64,000 bases of DNA from JAEVLT01 sp044598425 (GTDB lineage Bacteria; Bacillota; Bacilli; Bacillales; Cytobacillaceae), in the NCBI GenBank assembly GCA_044598425.1, contig CP172536.1, positions 992,001 to 1,056,000 on the forward strand. The letters run 5' to 3'. Below the pieces are notes generated by a model, which was given only the letters and a program-made list of their open reading frames with translations, searched no databases and was not told the origin of the DNA. Positions 50,899-58,132 of the stretch are shown piece by piece; positions within the stretch are counted from its first letter, which is position 1; every line of letters begins with the position of its first letter. The translations under genes were made by a program, and so were the position numbers.

Positions 50899-51255
50899 TT
50901 GGGAGCAATGTTTTTTTGGGCATTTGTTGTTGGTGGAATCATTTGTGTAATTGGCCAGTTATTGTTTGATGTCGCCAAACTGACGCCAGGACATACATTA
51001 AGTTTGCTTGTTGTGATCGGGGCGGTTCTCGACGGTTTCGGTCTGTACGAGCCGCTGGTCGACTTTGCCGGAGCCGGGGCGACGATCCCGATTACAAGTT
51101 TTGGGAATTCTCTTGTGCATGGAGCGCTTCAAGAAGTAAAACATCATGGATTAGTTGGTGTTTTAACAGGAATGTTCGAAGTAACAAGCTCTGGGATTTC
51201 CGCTGCAATTATATTTGGCTTTATCGGTGCATTACTTTTTAAACCAAAAGGATGA
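50899..51255 (+). CDS. spoVAEb: Stage V sporulation protein AEb
   Basis: A 118-residue membrane protein with three or four helices; FVVGGIICVIGQLLFDVAKLTPGHTL and GFGLYEPLVDFAGAGATIPITSFGNSLVHGA follow the SpoVAE pattern. Start is TTG 50899 with GGGGTGAACAGG upstream, six bases after the spoVAD stop. It ends the three-gene SpoVA set. No DUF421/YetF or DUF1657 gene, seen in some spoVA2mob operons, is adjacent. Confidence 0.9.
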   Translation: MGAMFFWAFVVGGIICVIGQLLFDVAKLTPGHTLSLLVVIGAVLDGFGLYEPLVDFAGAGATIPITSFGNSLVHGALQEVKHHGLVGVLTGMFEVTSSGISAAIIFGFIGALLFKPKG

Positions 51256-51397
51256 GGATTAGCCGTTAAGCGAGGACTTCCAATCATTACAGGCGGAGAT
51301 TGCTGATGTTTTATTCGATGCATAGGAGTGCGCCTATACACTTTTTCTTGTTGTCTCATATCTTAATCATGAGATTAGATAAGTGAGGTGACAGTTT

Positions 51398-51523
51398 ATG
51401 TGCTTCGGATTGGGCGGTTACGGTTACGGCTACGGTGGCGGTTTTGGCTATGGCGGTTCTACATTTGTATTAATCGTCGTATTGTTCATCTTATTAATCA
51501 TCGTAGGTGCAAGCTTTTATTAA
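51398..51523 (+). CDS. yjcZ: YjcZ-family sporulation protein
   Basis: A 41-residue peptide missed by length filters. The first 20 residues are glycine/tyrosine-rich (GLGGYGYGYGGGFGYGG), and the rest is one helix, FVLIVVLFILLIIVGASF, the hallmark of the tiny YjcZ family. GAGGTGAC lies about seven bases before the ATG. Such peptides are made during sporulation; their role is unknown. Together with spoVIF it marks return to the B. subtilis gene order. Confidence 0.88.
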   Translation: MCFGLGGYGYGYGGGFGYGGSTFVLIVVLFILLIIVGASFY

Positions 51524-51546
51524 TAACGAATAAAAGCTTTAGCAGC

Positions 51547-51582
51547 AAGGGTGGCTAAATTTTAGCCACCCTTCACCTTTTT
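51547..51582 (+). terminator. yjcZ terminator
   Basis: AAGGGTGGCTAAA pairs with TTTAGCCACCCTT; a T-rich tract follows. Confidence 0.8.
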
Positions 51583-51648
51583 ATCCTTCCTTCATACAAT
51601 AAAGTAGTTTATGAAAAAGTAGTTTATGAAGGAGCGTGAAATCTCAAA

Positions 51649-51903
51649 ATGGATAATGGATTTTTTAAAAATATTGAAAAGAAAACAGGCGTTAACATGA
51701 AAGATATATTTGATTTGGCCAATTCGCTGCAAAATGCCAATTTCAAAGACGAAAAAACGGTTCGGAGCGTGATCCGCCGCGTTTCACAAATTGCAAACAA
51801 ACCGGTAAGCAAAGATATGGAAGACAAAATTGTCCAATCCATTATTAGCGACGGAAAACAACTTGATTTTAACACAATCGCCAATATGATGAACAAGAAG
51901 TAA
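51649..51903 (+). CDS. spoVIF: Stage VI sporulation protein F
   Basis: An 84-residue helical protein beginning MDNGFFKNIEKKTGVNMKDI and ending FNTIANMMNKK, as in SpoVIF (YjcC). In B. subtilis it acts with GerE in late coat assembly. The AAGGAG site is about 14 bases from the ATG, longer than usual; no better start exists in frame. It is followed by a terminator and by the dispersed repeat. Confidence 0.85.
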   Translation: MDNGFFKNIEKKTGVNMKDIFDLANSLQNANFKDEKTVRSVIRRVSQIANKPVSKDMEDKIVQSIISDGKQLDFNTIANMMNKK

Positions 51904-51905
51904 GA

Positions 51906-51940
51906 AAATTCGACAGGTGCCTGAACCTGTCGAATTTCTT
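51906..51940 (+). terminator. spoVIF terminator
   Basis: AAATTCGACAGGT pairs with ACCTGTCGAATTT around six bases; a short T tract follows. The stem sequence resembles that after fabF. Confidence 0.8.
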
Positions 51941-51943
51941 TAG

Positions 51944-52018
51944 ACTATCAGAATTTATATCTGAACTTCGATAACTGTCTAGCTCCACAAGATTAAGCTT
52001 CGGAAGCATAGCCTCGCG
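51944..52018. repeat. Dispersed intergenic repeat, copy 2
   Basis: The same element as at 14590-14673, with a few substitutions. Both copies follow a terminator on the + strand, and both are immediately followed by a minus-strand gene end. Confidence 0.7.
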
Positions 52019-52024
52019 CTTTTC

Positions 52025-54319
52025 TTAGTAGAACGGCCGGAAAAAGGATTTGAGCGGAGCTAGGAAACGAGAGGAATTAGCTTTTTTTCCGCGTCTTTTT
52101 TCGGGAACGGATAAGTATAGCTGATTCCTCGCCCGGGTTACGGCCACATAGAGCAGCCGCCGCTCTTCTTCCATCGCTGCCCGATCAGCATTTCCGAGCG
52201 CAAAATCATGCGGCAGGCTGCCCTCTACTGCTCCAATGACATAAACGGTAGGATACTCCAATCCTTTTGCCCGGTGGATCGTGCTTAAGGTGATCGCTTG
52301 ATCAAAATGCTTACCCATTTTCTTTACTTCTTTATTCATCGCAGCCATATGGCGGGCATGCTCCAAAAATGCGCCAATCGTGTCAAATGGTTTTGCTGCG
52401 ACTTTTAGATCTTTTACATCATCAGAACCTTTTTCAAGTTTAGTCGCTTCCGTTCCCCGTTTTTTCAAAAAATCTTGAAAGCCGATATCTTTTTCAATGA
52501 TTTCAATCGCAGCAATTGGAGATGTGGTTTTCAAGGACCGAATCAGTGCAACGGCATTTTTCAGCTTCTTTTCTTGAAAAGGATGTGCTGTTTTCACATG
52601 TCCAAGTGCTTCCAGAAAACTGCAGTCTTTTAAAATGCTGGCGGCTTTGATGTCTTTTAGTACTGTTTGTTTTAAAAATAAGGGCGACAAGATGTCGCTA
52701 AGAGCAGCGGCGTCGTCTTCATTCAGACTGATTTTTAAAAAGGCTAAGATGCTCTTAACGATGCGCCGTTCATAAAAAGAATCGGCATCCTGGTCGATTT
52801 TAAAAGGGAGATTTGAATTGGCCAAACGTTCAAAAATCGCGCGTGAGCCCGAATTGGTTCGATAAAGAATCGCGAAATCAGATGGATTAGCGCCGTCTGC
52901 TATTTTTTCCTGCAAATCGGTAACGACCATCGTCGCTTCTTCCTCTTCATCAAATGGGAAAAAAACAATCGGCTGCAGTGCTGTCGAAAATTGGGCAGCC
53001 ATTTTCTTCGGCCTTCGCATTTGGTTGGCAGCAATAATCCGATTCGCCGCCGATACAATCTCATGAGTTGAACGGTAATTTTGGTTCAGCGTAATCACTT
53101 CAGCATTCGGAAAATCTTTCTCAAACTCGAGCAAATAGCTCGGATCGCTGCCGCGAAACGAATAGATCGATTGATCGTCGTCACCAACTGCGCACACATT
53201 TTTGCTTTTCGCAGAAAATAGCTTGATAAGCTCATACTGTACTTTATTAACATCCTGAAATTCATCAATTAAAAAATAATGAAAGCGGTTTTGATAATGT
53301 TCTAGCAATGGAGGCGACGACGCAAAAAGCTCATAGCAGCCGACGAGCATATCATCGAAATCAAACAGCCCCTTCTGTTTTTTATAATCCTCATATCTTT
53401 GATATAAAAATGCGGTATCTTCCTCCCATTTCGTTTCGGGCTTAACCTCATTTGGAACGATCAGGCTGTTTTTCCAAAAGCCGATTTGCTGCAAGGCGAG
53501 ATCAAATGCGAATTCCTTTTCAGATAAACCCCGCTCTTTTCCTGCCTCTTTTAAAATTCGGTCGCGCTGCCAATCCATTTTCAGCAATTTTTCTCCAGAC
53601 CACTTCTCAGCGGAATGGAATAAAAGAATCCGATAAAAAATACTATGGAATGTACCCGTAACGAGTTGATTAATTTTCGCGCTGTCCATATTTGGATAGG
53701 CAAGCAATCGCTTTTTCATTTCCTGCGCTGCTTTTGAAGTAAACGTAACGAGCATGATCGATCTCGGATCAATCTTGTTTACTTCAAGCATATAAGCAGT
53801 TCTGGCCGTCAGCACGCGGGTTTTACCGCTGCCCGCTCCCGCCAGTACAAGGAGGGATCCTTCAGTTTGGACAACAGCGGCTGCTTGATTGTGGTCAAGA
53901 GAAATGCCACGGTTGGTTAATTGCTGCAAATAGTGCTCCTTAATGCCTTGCACGGCTTTTGAGGGTACCCGGAAGGGGGAAGCGGTTTGAATGATTTTTG
54001 CCGATCGGAAAGGTACGGATTTTTCCTTTTCAACTGTGATCGACCGTCCCTTTGGAAGGCGAAATCCATTTTGCTCGACAAAAGCCGCCGTTTCATTCAC
54101 TTGAAGTGGCTCCGTTTCGGCGTCGCGACACATTGTTTGTACAGATCGAATGTGAAAAAAATAAGGATCCTGCTTGATGCCAAGATAAAGACGAACTTCC
54201 TCATGACATGCAGGACAGGAAAGATCTCCCATTTTGCCGGCGTTGTAAATTTTTTGATATTCACCGCGTTCTAAGGCATCAAGGGTAATCAATTTATTTT
54301 GGAAAAGTGCAGTTTTCAA
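52025..54319 (-). CDS. yjcD: UvrD/PcrA-type helicase YjcD with N-terminal zinc ribbon
   Basis: A 764-residue superfamily I DNA helicase. Walker A AGAGSGKT (about residues 158-165), FTSKAAQEM, FDDML, LIDEFQDVN (motif II), GDDDQSIYSFRGS (motif III), NYRSTHEIV (motif IV) and the C-terminal VTRARNQLYLS (motif VI) are all present. The first 130 residues are extra: CPACHEEVRLYLGIKQDPYFFH and a distal cysteine, like the CoiA N-terminus. Function in Bacilli is not established; DNA repair or transformation are candidates. Confidence 0.9.
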   Translation of the reverse strand: MKTALFQNKLITLDALERGEYQKIYNAGKMGDLSCPACHEEVRLYLGIKQDPYFFHIRSVQTMCRDAETEPLQVNETAAFVEQNGFRLPKGRSITVEKEKSVPFRSAKIIQTASPFRVPSKAVQGIKEHYLQQLTNRGISLDHNQAAAVVQTEGSLLVLAGAGSGKTRVLTARTAYMLEVNKIDPRSIMLVTFTSKAAQEMKKRLLAYPNMDSAKINQLVTGTFHSIFYRILLFHSAEKWSGEKLLKMDWQRDRILKEAGKERGLSEKEFAFDLALQQIGFWKNSLIVPNEVKPETKWEEDTAFLYQRYEDYKKQKGLFDFDDMLVGCYELFASSPPLLEHYQNRFHYFLIDEFQDVNKVQYELIKLFSAKSKNVCAVGDDDQSIYSFRGSDPSYLLEFEKDFPNAEVITLNQNYRSTHEIVSAANRIIAANQMRRPKKMAAQFSTALQPIVFFPFDEEEEATMVVTDLQEKIADGANPSDFAILYRTNSGSRAIFERLANSNLPFKIDQDADSFYERRIVKSILAFLKISLNEDDAAALSDILSPLFLKQTVLKDIKAASILKDCSFLEALGHVKTAHPFQEKKLKNAVALIRSLKTTSPIAAIEIIEKDIGFQDFLKKRGTEATKLEKGSDDVKDLKVAAKPFDTIGAFLEHARHMAAMNKEVKKMGKHFDQAITLSTIHRAKGLEYPTVYVIGAVEGSLPHDFALGNADRAAMEEERRLLYVAVTRARNQLYLSVPEKRRGKKANSSRFLAPLKSFFRPFY

Positions 54320-54436
54320 TTTTTTCCCTCATTTGTTTGTTAAAAATAAGACAAACCTAATCATATCACACTAAGAGATGTTTTATTTAAAAAAAATGGG
54401 GTAAAGGACATTGAGAAGGGAAGGGGTGCTTGGAGT

Positions 54437-54691
54437 ATGGGCTATATTTTACCAATAAATTTTGAACAATATAACCAATACCACATTAGAGGCATGCGTG
54501 AAGAGTTTAATCCGTTTCGAACAGATCAAATTGAGCGGGCCGGCAAAGCATCATTGCTTCAATTAGGCAATATTCCCGTCATGAAAGCCTCCTTTGAGCC
54601 GAAAAAAAAGATCGAACAAAGCGGTAAAAAAATCGATGAAGTTTACGCGGAAGTGACAGGAATCGGCCTGCGTTTTAATCGGAAAATATAA
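54437..54691 (+). CDS. Conserved small hypothetical protein
   Basis: An 84-residue protein (MGYILPINFEQYNQYHIRGM ... GLRFNRKI) with a mixed charged and aromatic composition and no membrane segment. GAAGGGG lies about eight bases upstream of the ATG. Genes of this size occupy the place of yjzE/yjcE beside yjcD in related genomes, but I cannot confirm homology. No motif suggests a function. Confidence 0.6.
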   Translation: MGYILPINFEQYNQYHIRGMREEFNPFRTDQIERAGKASLLQLGNIPVMKASFEPKKKIEQSGKKIDEVYAEVTGIGLRFNRKI

Positions 54692-54776
54692 AATTAGAGC
54701 CTCAGAATTCGAAGGAAAGAGCGGCTAAGGTTAGTAGAAGAAAATGACCTTAACCGTTCGGATGATAGTAAAGATG

Positions 54777-55153
54777 AGGGTGTCCCAAAAGTATAGCTTT
54801 TAGGGACACCCTTAACAGCGCCAAGAAGTCCGGGAAAGATTAACCTCTGAGGAAGGGGAAAAGAAGTATAGACAACGGAAAATTGAAGTGGAGCCTGTAT
54901 TTGGTCAAATTAAGTATAACAGCCACTTCCAACGGTTCACATTAAGAGGCCTTTCCAAAACAACGGTGGAATGGGGTCTTATTTGTGTTGCCCACAAGTT
55001 GAAAAAGTGGGCAACATCCACTCAAAAAGAGCAAAAAATAGCAAAATAAAATGGGGAAATCCCCGCTCATTTGGCCCGCATAATCCAAAAAAACAATAAA
55101 AAGAAAAGGGGTGGGCCCTAAAGGTCAATGTTTCATAACCTTTTGGGTCAGCC
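54777..55153 (+). mobile_element. IS1182-type remnant
   Basis: The segment begins with a hairpin (AGGGTGTCCC with its complement, 54777-54812), continues with the transposase C-terminus, and ends CCTTTTGGGTCAGCC, matching the 3' end of the element at 5369. It also shares AAAATGGGGAAATCCCCGCT. The middle of the transposase, including most catalytic residues, is missing. Confidence 0.7.
54816..55049 (+). pseudogene. IS1182-family transposase, C-terminal fragment
   Basis: An open frame of 77 codons without a start encodes RERLTSEEGEKKYRQRKIEV, then VFGQIK and RGLSKTTVEWGLICVAHKLKKWA, the C-terminal region of IS1182-type transposases. Upstream the frame stops inside the hairpin. The fragment is not translatable on its own. 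Confidence 0.75.
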
Positions 55154-55188
55154 TCTTTTCCGATTATTCCTACTTGGTCGAGTTTTCT

Positions 55189-55611
55189 TTAAAGTATTTT
55201 CACCATCGTCTTATGAGGAATACCAGCGTCTAAAAATTCCTCGGAGACGACTTCATAGCCAAGACGGGCATAGAAAGGAATGGCGTGTGTCTGCGCATTC
55301 AGCTTTAACCTTTCCAAGCCTTTTTCCGCAGCAAATTTTTCAATCCGGCTCATGATCTCTTTCCCTGCACCGGTTCCTCTTGCTTCTTTTAAAACGCAGA
55401 TTCGCTCCACCTTGCCATAGCCATCCACGATCCGAAATCTCCCGGCACCAACTGGAGCTCCATCATTGTAAAGAACAAAGTGCGCTGCATCCTCTTCATA
55501 TTGGTCAATTTCTTCTTCAACAGGAACGTTTTGTTCCTCAACAAACACCGTTTTCCGGACGAAAAAGGCATCTTCTAACTGATTTCTAGTTGAAACAATT
55601 GTTACAGCCAC
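55189..55611 (-). CDS. yjcF: GNAT-family N-acetyltransferase YjcF
   Basis: A 140-residue GNAT protein. The acetyl-CoA loop is KVERICVLKEARGTGAGKEI (R-G-T-G-A-G, about residues 68-87), and AQTHAIPFYARLGYE follows at about 102-116, with the final strand near the C-terminus. Start is GTG 55611 with AAGGAAG upstream, three bases after the yjcG stop. The substrate of YjcF is unknown. Confidence 0.88.
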   Translation of the reverse strand: MAVTIVSTRNQLEDAFFVRKTVFVEEQNVPVEEEIDQYEEDAAHFVLYNDGAPVGAGRFRIVDGYGKVERICVLKEARGTGAGKEIMSRIEKFAAEKGLERLKLNAQTHAIPFYARLGYEVVSEEFLDAGIPHKTMVKIL

Positions 55612-55614
55612 TGT

Positions 55615-56130
55615 TTAAGCTTCCTTTCCAAGACGAAATGTTTCATAGACCGTCCAAGATCCATTCTCGAGCTGATACAGGAGATGGAAGCGGTCAATTG
55701 CTTCTTTATGCTCTACTTTCAGCATCTTAAGGGAGCCGTAAACATCATAATGCTCGTCATTTGAAAGCTTTTGTCCAATTGTAATATGCGGAACAAACGA
55801 GTATTCTGAAGGCTCTCCTTGAAATTCCTGATTGACTTTAGCGTGCAGCGCTTCCAATTCAGGTGATGGATTTACCTTAATATAAATCACATTGTTCACT
55901 GGCTGGAAGGAACTGATTTTTGTTGTCGTTAATGTAAAAGGTTCAACCTCTTTAGCTAACTGCCTCAGCTTGTCGGCAATCGGCTTAATTGCATCTTCTG
56001 TTGCTTCAAAAGCGCTTTTCAGCGTTAAATGTGGAGGAATTAAAGCATAGTGCGGGTCATACCGTTTACGATAGGAATTAGCCAAATCTTGAAGCGATTT
56101 TGTCGGAAAAATAACAACTCCAAATTTCAT
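55615..56130 (-). CDS. yjcG: 2H phosphoesterase YjcG
   Basis: A 171-residue 2'-5' RNA ligase-like protein. Two H-x-T/S motifs, HLTL (about residues 34-37) and HITI (about 115-118), form the 2H phosphoesterase site. ATG 56130 has GGGAGG upstream; a longer frame to 56148 lies within the ribosome site. The role of YjcG is unknown. It is translationally coupled or nearly so with yjcF. Confidence 0.88.
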   Translation of the reverse strand: MKFGVVIFPTKSLQDLANSYRKRYDPHYALIPPHLTLKSAFEATEDAIKPIADKLRQLAKEVEPFTLTTTKISSFQPVNNVIYIKVNPSPELEALHAKVNQEFQGEPSEYSFVPHITIGQKLSNDEHYDVYGSLKMLKVEHKEAIDRFHLLYQLENGSWTVYETFRLGKEA

Positions 56131-56287
56131 ACGTCTTCTACCTCCCAATTTTTCTATTTAAAATAGGAATGATCATCCAGAAAAGAATTATAACCAATTT
56201 TCTGATTTTAGGAACAGCTTAACTTTATGGGCGAATTTTGTCAAGAAGGCCTGTCACAGCAAAGATTAACGTTTAAGCAATGACCAG

Positions 56288-57010
56288 TTAAAACATTCTT
56301 TTCAACGCGCGTTTTAAATCTGTCTGCCAAAAACGCCAGGAGTGGTTTCCATTCCCTTCTTCATAAAAGTAACTAAACGGCTTTGAGGAAAATATTTTGG
56401 AAAGCTCCCGGTTCGGCTCCAAAAAGTTGCTTCTTTTTCCGTCAGTCATCTGCACCTCGGTTTCCCCTAAGCCAACAACATGGTAAATTTGCAGCAGCTC
56501 TTCATCTGAAAAATTTTTCACAGCCTCAAGTACGCTGTCATTGACAAATGGCGACTGCAGCAGCACCTTTCCAAACGTATGCGGATACTTTAAAGCGGTC
56601 ATCAACGATACCGACGCCCCAAGCGACGATCCAAGCAAGGATCTTGTTGACCCCATCTGATAGGTTGGAAACTGCTGATCAAGGTAAGGGACCAATTCAT
56701 GGGCAAGAAAGCGAATATACGCTTCATTCTGTCCGCCGTTCGGATGATATTTTTTCCGGCGATCCTGAACATCTTTGTATGGGATCCCAACAAAAATCAA
56801 ATTTTCGATTTTTTTCTCATATATGTACGCATCAGCTAGCCGGCAAATTCTCCCTAGCTGGATGTAATCGCGACCATCTTGTGCAAGTAGCAGGGAATAC
56901 TTATACAACGGCGAAAAATTGGCGGGAAGATACACCAACAGCTCTACATCCTCACCCAGTTCCTTGCTCGAAAACACAATCTCTTTTATCGATCCCTTTG
57001 GAATAGACAT
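56288..57010 (-). CDS. yjcH: Esterase-family alpha/beta hydrolase YjcH
   Basis: A 240-residue protein of the enterochelin-esterase/esterase-D group. The nucleophile elbow is GSSLGAS (about residues 129-135); the histidine is in GNGNHSWRFW near residue 225, and an aspartate or glutamate in GLGETEVQ is plausible for the triad. N-terminal VELLVYLPANF is typical. GGAGG precedes ATG 57010. The true substrate is not known. It ends the yjcFGH group. Confidence 0.88.
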   Translation of the reverse strand: MSIPKGSIKEIVFSSKELGEDVELLVYLPANFSPLYKYSLLLAQDGRDYIQLGRICRLADAYIYEKKIENLIFVGIPYKDVQDRRKKYHPNGGQNEAYIRFLAHELVPYLDQQFPTYQMGSTRSLLGSSLGASVSLMTALKYPHTFGKVLLQSPFVNDSVLEAVKNFSDEELLQIYHVVGLGETEVQMTDGKRSNFLEPNRELSKIFSSKPFSYFYEEGNGNHSWRFWQTDLKRALKRMF

Positions 57011-57156
57011 CGTTATAATCCTCCAATTTAATGAAAGTCTATCTGCATTTTAACATATGTTTGCAATTTCATATAATCAAACAGTGAAAAGCTGTTGACG
57101 ACCCTTTAAAATCATATTATAATAATGAATGTCTTAAGCGAAACAATAATAACCAT

Positions 57157-57229
57157 GATCTGTTAGCTCAGCTGGGAGAGCATCACCTTGACAGGGTGGG
57201 GGTCGGCGGTTCGAGCCCGTCACAGGTCA
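57157..57229 (+). tRNA. tRNA-Val (anticodon GAC)
   Basis: A 73-base cloverleaf: acceptor arms GATCTGT and ACAGGTC, D arm GCTC...GAGC, anticodon arm TCACC-TTGACAG-GGTGG (GAC at positions 34-36), variable GGGTC, T arm GGCGG-TTCGAGC-CCGTC, discriminator A. CCA is not encoded (TCA follows). GAC reads valine codons GUC and GUU. The 3' side abuts integration remnants. Confidence 0.93.
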
Positions 57230-57247
57230 TCATTAAAAGACGTTGTT

Positions 57248-57284
57248 ATAAAAGGGTTTCCTGCGATTCGGGAAACCCTTTTAT
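57248..57284 (+). terminator. Terminator after tRNA-Val
   Basis: AAAAGGGTTTCC pairs perfectly with GGAAACCCTTTT around a nine-base loop. Confidence 0.75.
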
Positions 57285-57326
57285 ATTGTGTTTTTCCTGC
57301 TGTACTGACCAAACAACTGACCGATT

Positions 57327-57646
57327 TTATTTTCTGACGTCCAAAAAGGCATTTCCTAGCTCTTCATCCATCTTTTTTGTAACATGAGTGTAGAGGTTCA
57401 TAGTTGTTTTGATGTCTTTATGACCGAGCCGCTCCTGGATCGCTTTCATGCTGTGTCCTTTGCTTAGTAAGTAGGATGCCGATGAATGCCTCAGGTCATG
57501 AAAAGAGATTTTTTTAAGTCATAGCGTTTGACGATACGATTCCAAAATTGACTCACTGTGTGAGGATCGTAAGGAGTGCTATCTATAATCGCAAAAAGTA
57601 AATCGATTTTTTCATTTGTGACCGTTTTAAATCCTTTTGTACTCAT
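57327..57646 (-). pseudogene. Tyrosine recombinase (phage/ICE integrase), broken
   Basis: Read leftward, the fragment begins at an internal MSTKGFKTVTNEKID and encodes the C-terminal catalytic part: DLRHSSASYLLSKGHSMKAIQ, then RLGHKDIKTTMNLYTHV with the catalytic tyrosine, ending in NAFLDVRK. An A7 run (57509-57515) lacks one base needed to keep HDLRH in frame. The N-terminal two-thirds are missing. Its place next to a tRNA gene is typical for an integrase at an attachment site. Confidence 0.75.
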
Positions 57647-57657
57647 CCTTGATCTTC

Positions 57658-57878
57658 TTAAAAATCATCATCCTTCCTGTATTTTTTAGGAATATATTTC
57701 TTGTTGATTTTCTTTGTCTGACGCACAATGAATTCCATCGCTTCCAAAAAAGACTCCTTTGCTTCATCTAAAAGTGGTTCTCCATCAAACGCAAGTCCAT
57801 CTGTATGTTCGAGGTCTTTTCGTATTTCTTCGATCCTTTTTTCTCTCGAAGCAAAACAATTCTTTCACCTATCTCCAT
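57658..57878 (-). pseudogene. Xre-family repressor remnant
   Basis: The frame opens MEIGERIVLLREKK, the start of helix-turn-helix repressors of integrated elements, after GGTG. Most of the DNA-binding domain is deleted, and the rest, in another frame, reads IEEIRKDLEHTDGLAFDGEP and ends INKKYIPKKYRKDDF, like the C-terminus of phage repressors. It cannot produce a functional protein. Confidence 0.65.
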
Positions 57879-57914
57879 TTTCACACCTCGCTTCATTAAG
57901 ACAGTATAATTTTA

Positions 57915-57990
57915 ACATTTTTCTAAAATGGAAATAAAAAAGTTGCTAAATAAGAAATTTTTTATTGCCACTTCTAAAATAGAAATTTAA
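57915..57990. promoter_or_regulatory. Repressor-operator-like repeats
   Basis: Two near-palindromes, TTTCTAAAATGGAAA (57920-57934) and TTCTAAAATAGAAA (57972-57985), and a diverged CTAAATAAGAAA between them lie in the divergent region beside the repressor remnant. Such spaced copies are typical of a lysogeny control region. Confidence 0.5.
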
Positions 57991-58015
57991 TCATTCCGCC
58001 TAGGAGGTGAATAAA

Positions 58016-58069
58016 GTGAAATTTAGAGCTATTTTTTTTGACGAAAATGGTAACAAAATTTATTTGTGA
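58016..58069 (+). pseudogene. 17-residue stub of an element gene
   Basis: TAGGAGGTG precedes GTG 58016, opening MKFRAIFFDENGNKIYL and then a stop that overlaps the Fnr box of narK. It looks like the first codons of a gene diverging from the repressor, truncated when the element was lost. Confidence 0.4.
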
Positions 58070-58080
58070 CGCTGGTCACA
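58065..58080 (+). promoter_or_regulatory. Fnr box of narK
   Basis: TGTGACGCTGGTCACA is a perfect TGTGA-N6-TCACA site. A TACGAT -10 element at 58103-58108 would start transcription near 58114, placing the box centre at about -41.5, the class II activator position. Confidence 0.85.
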
Positions 58081-58132
58081 TATTTCTTGTTTTTTGAAGG
58101 ATTACGATCTCCTTATAAAGGGAGGGAATTGT

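Noticed and set aside
57157..58080. Duplicate attachment site of the tRNA-Val 3' end
   Set aside because: I looked for a second copy of TTCGAGCCCGTCACAGGTC to the right of the relic and found none, so element borders cannot be set.
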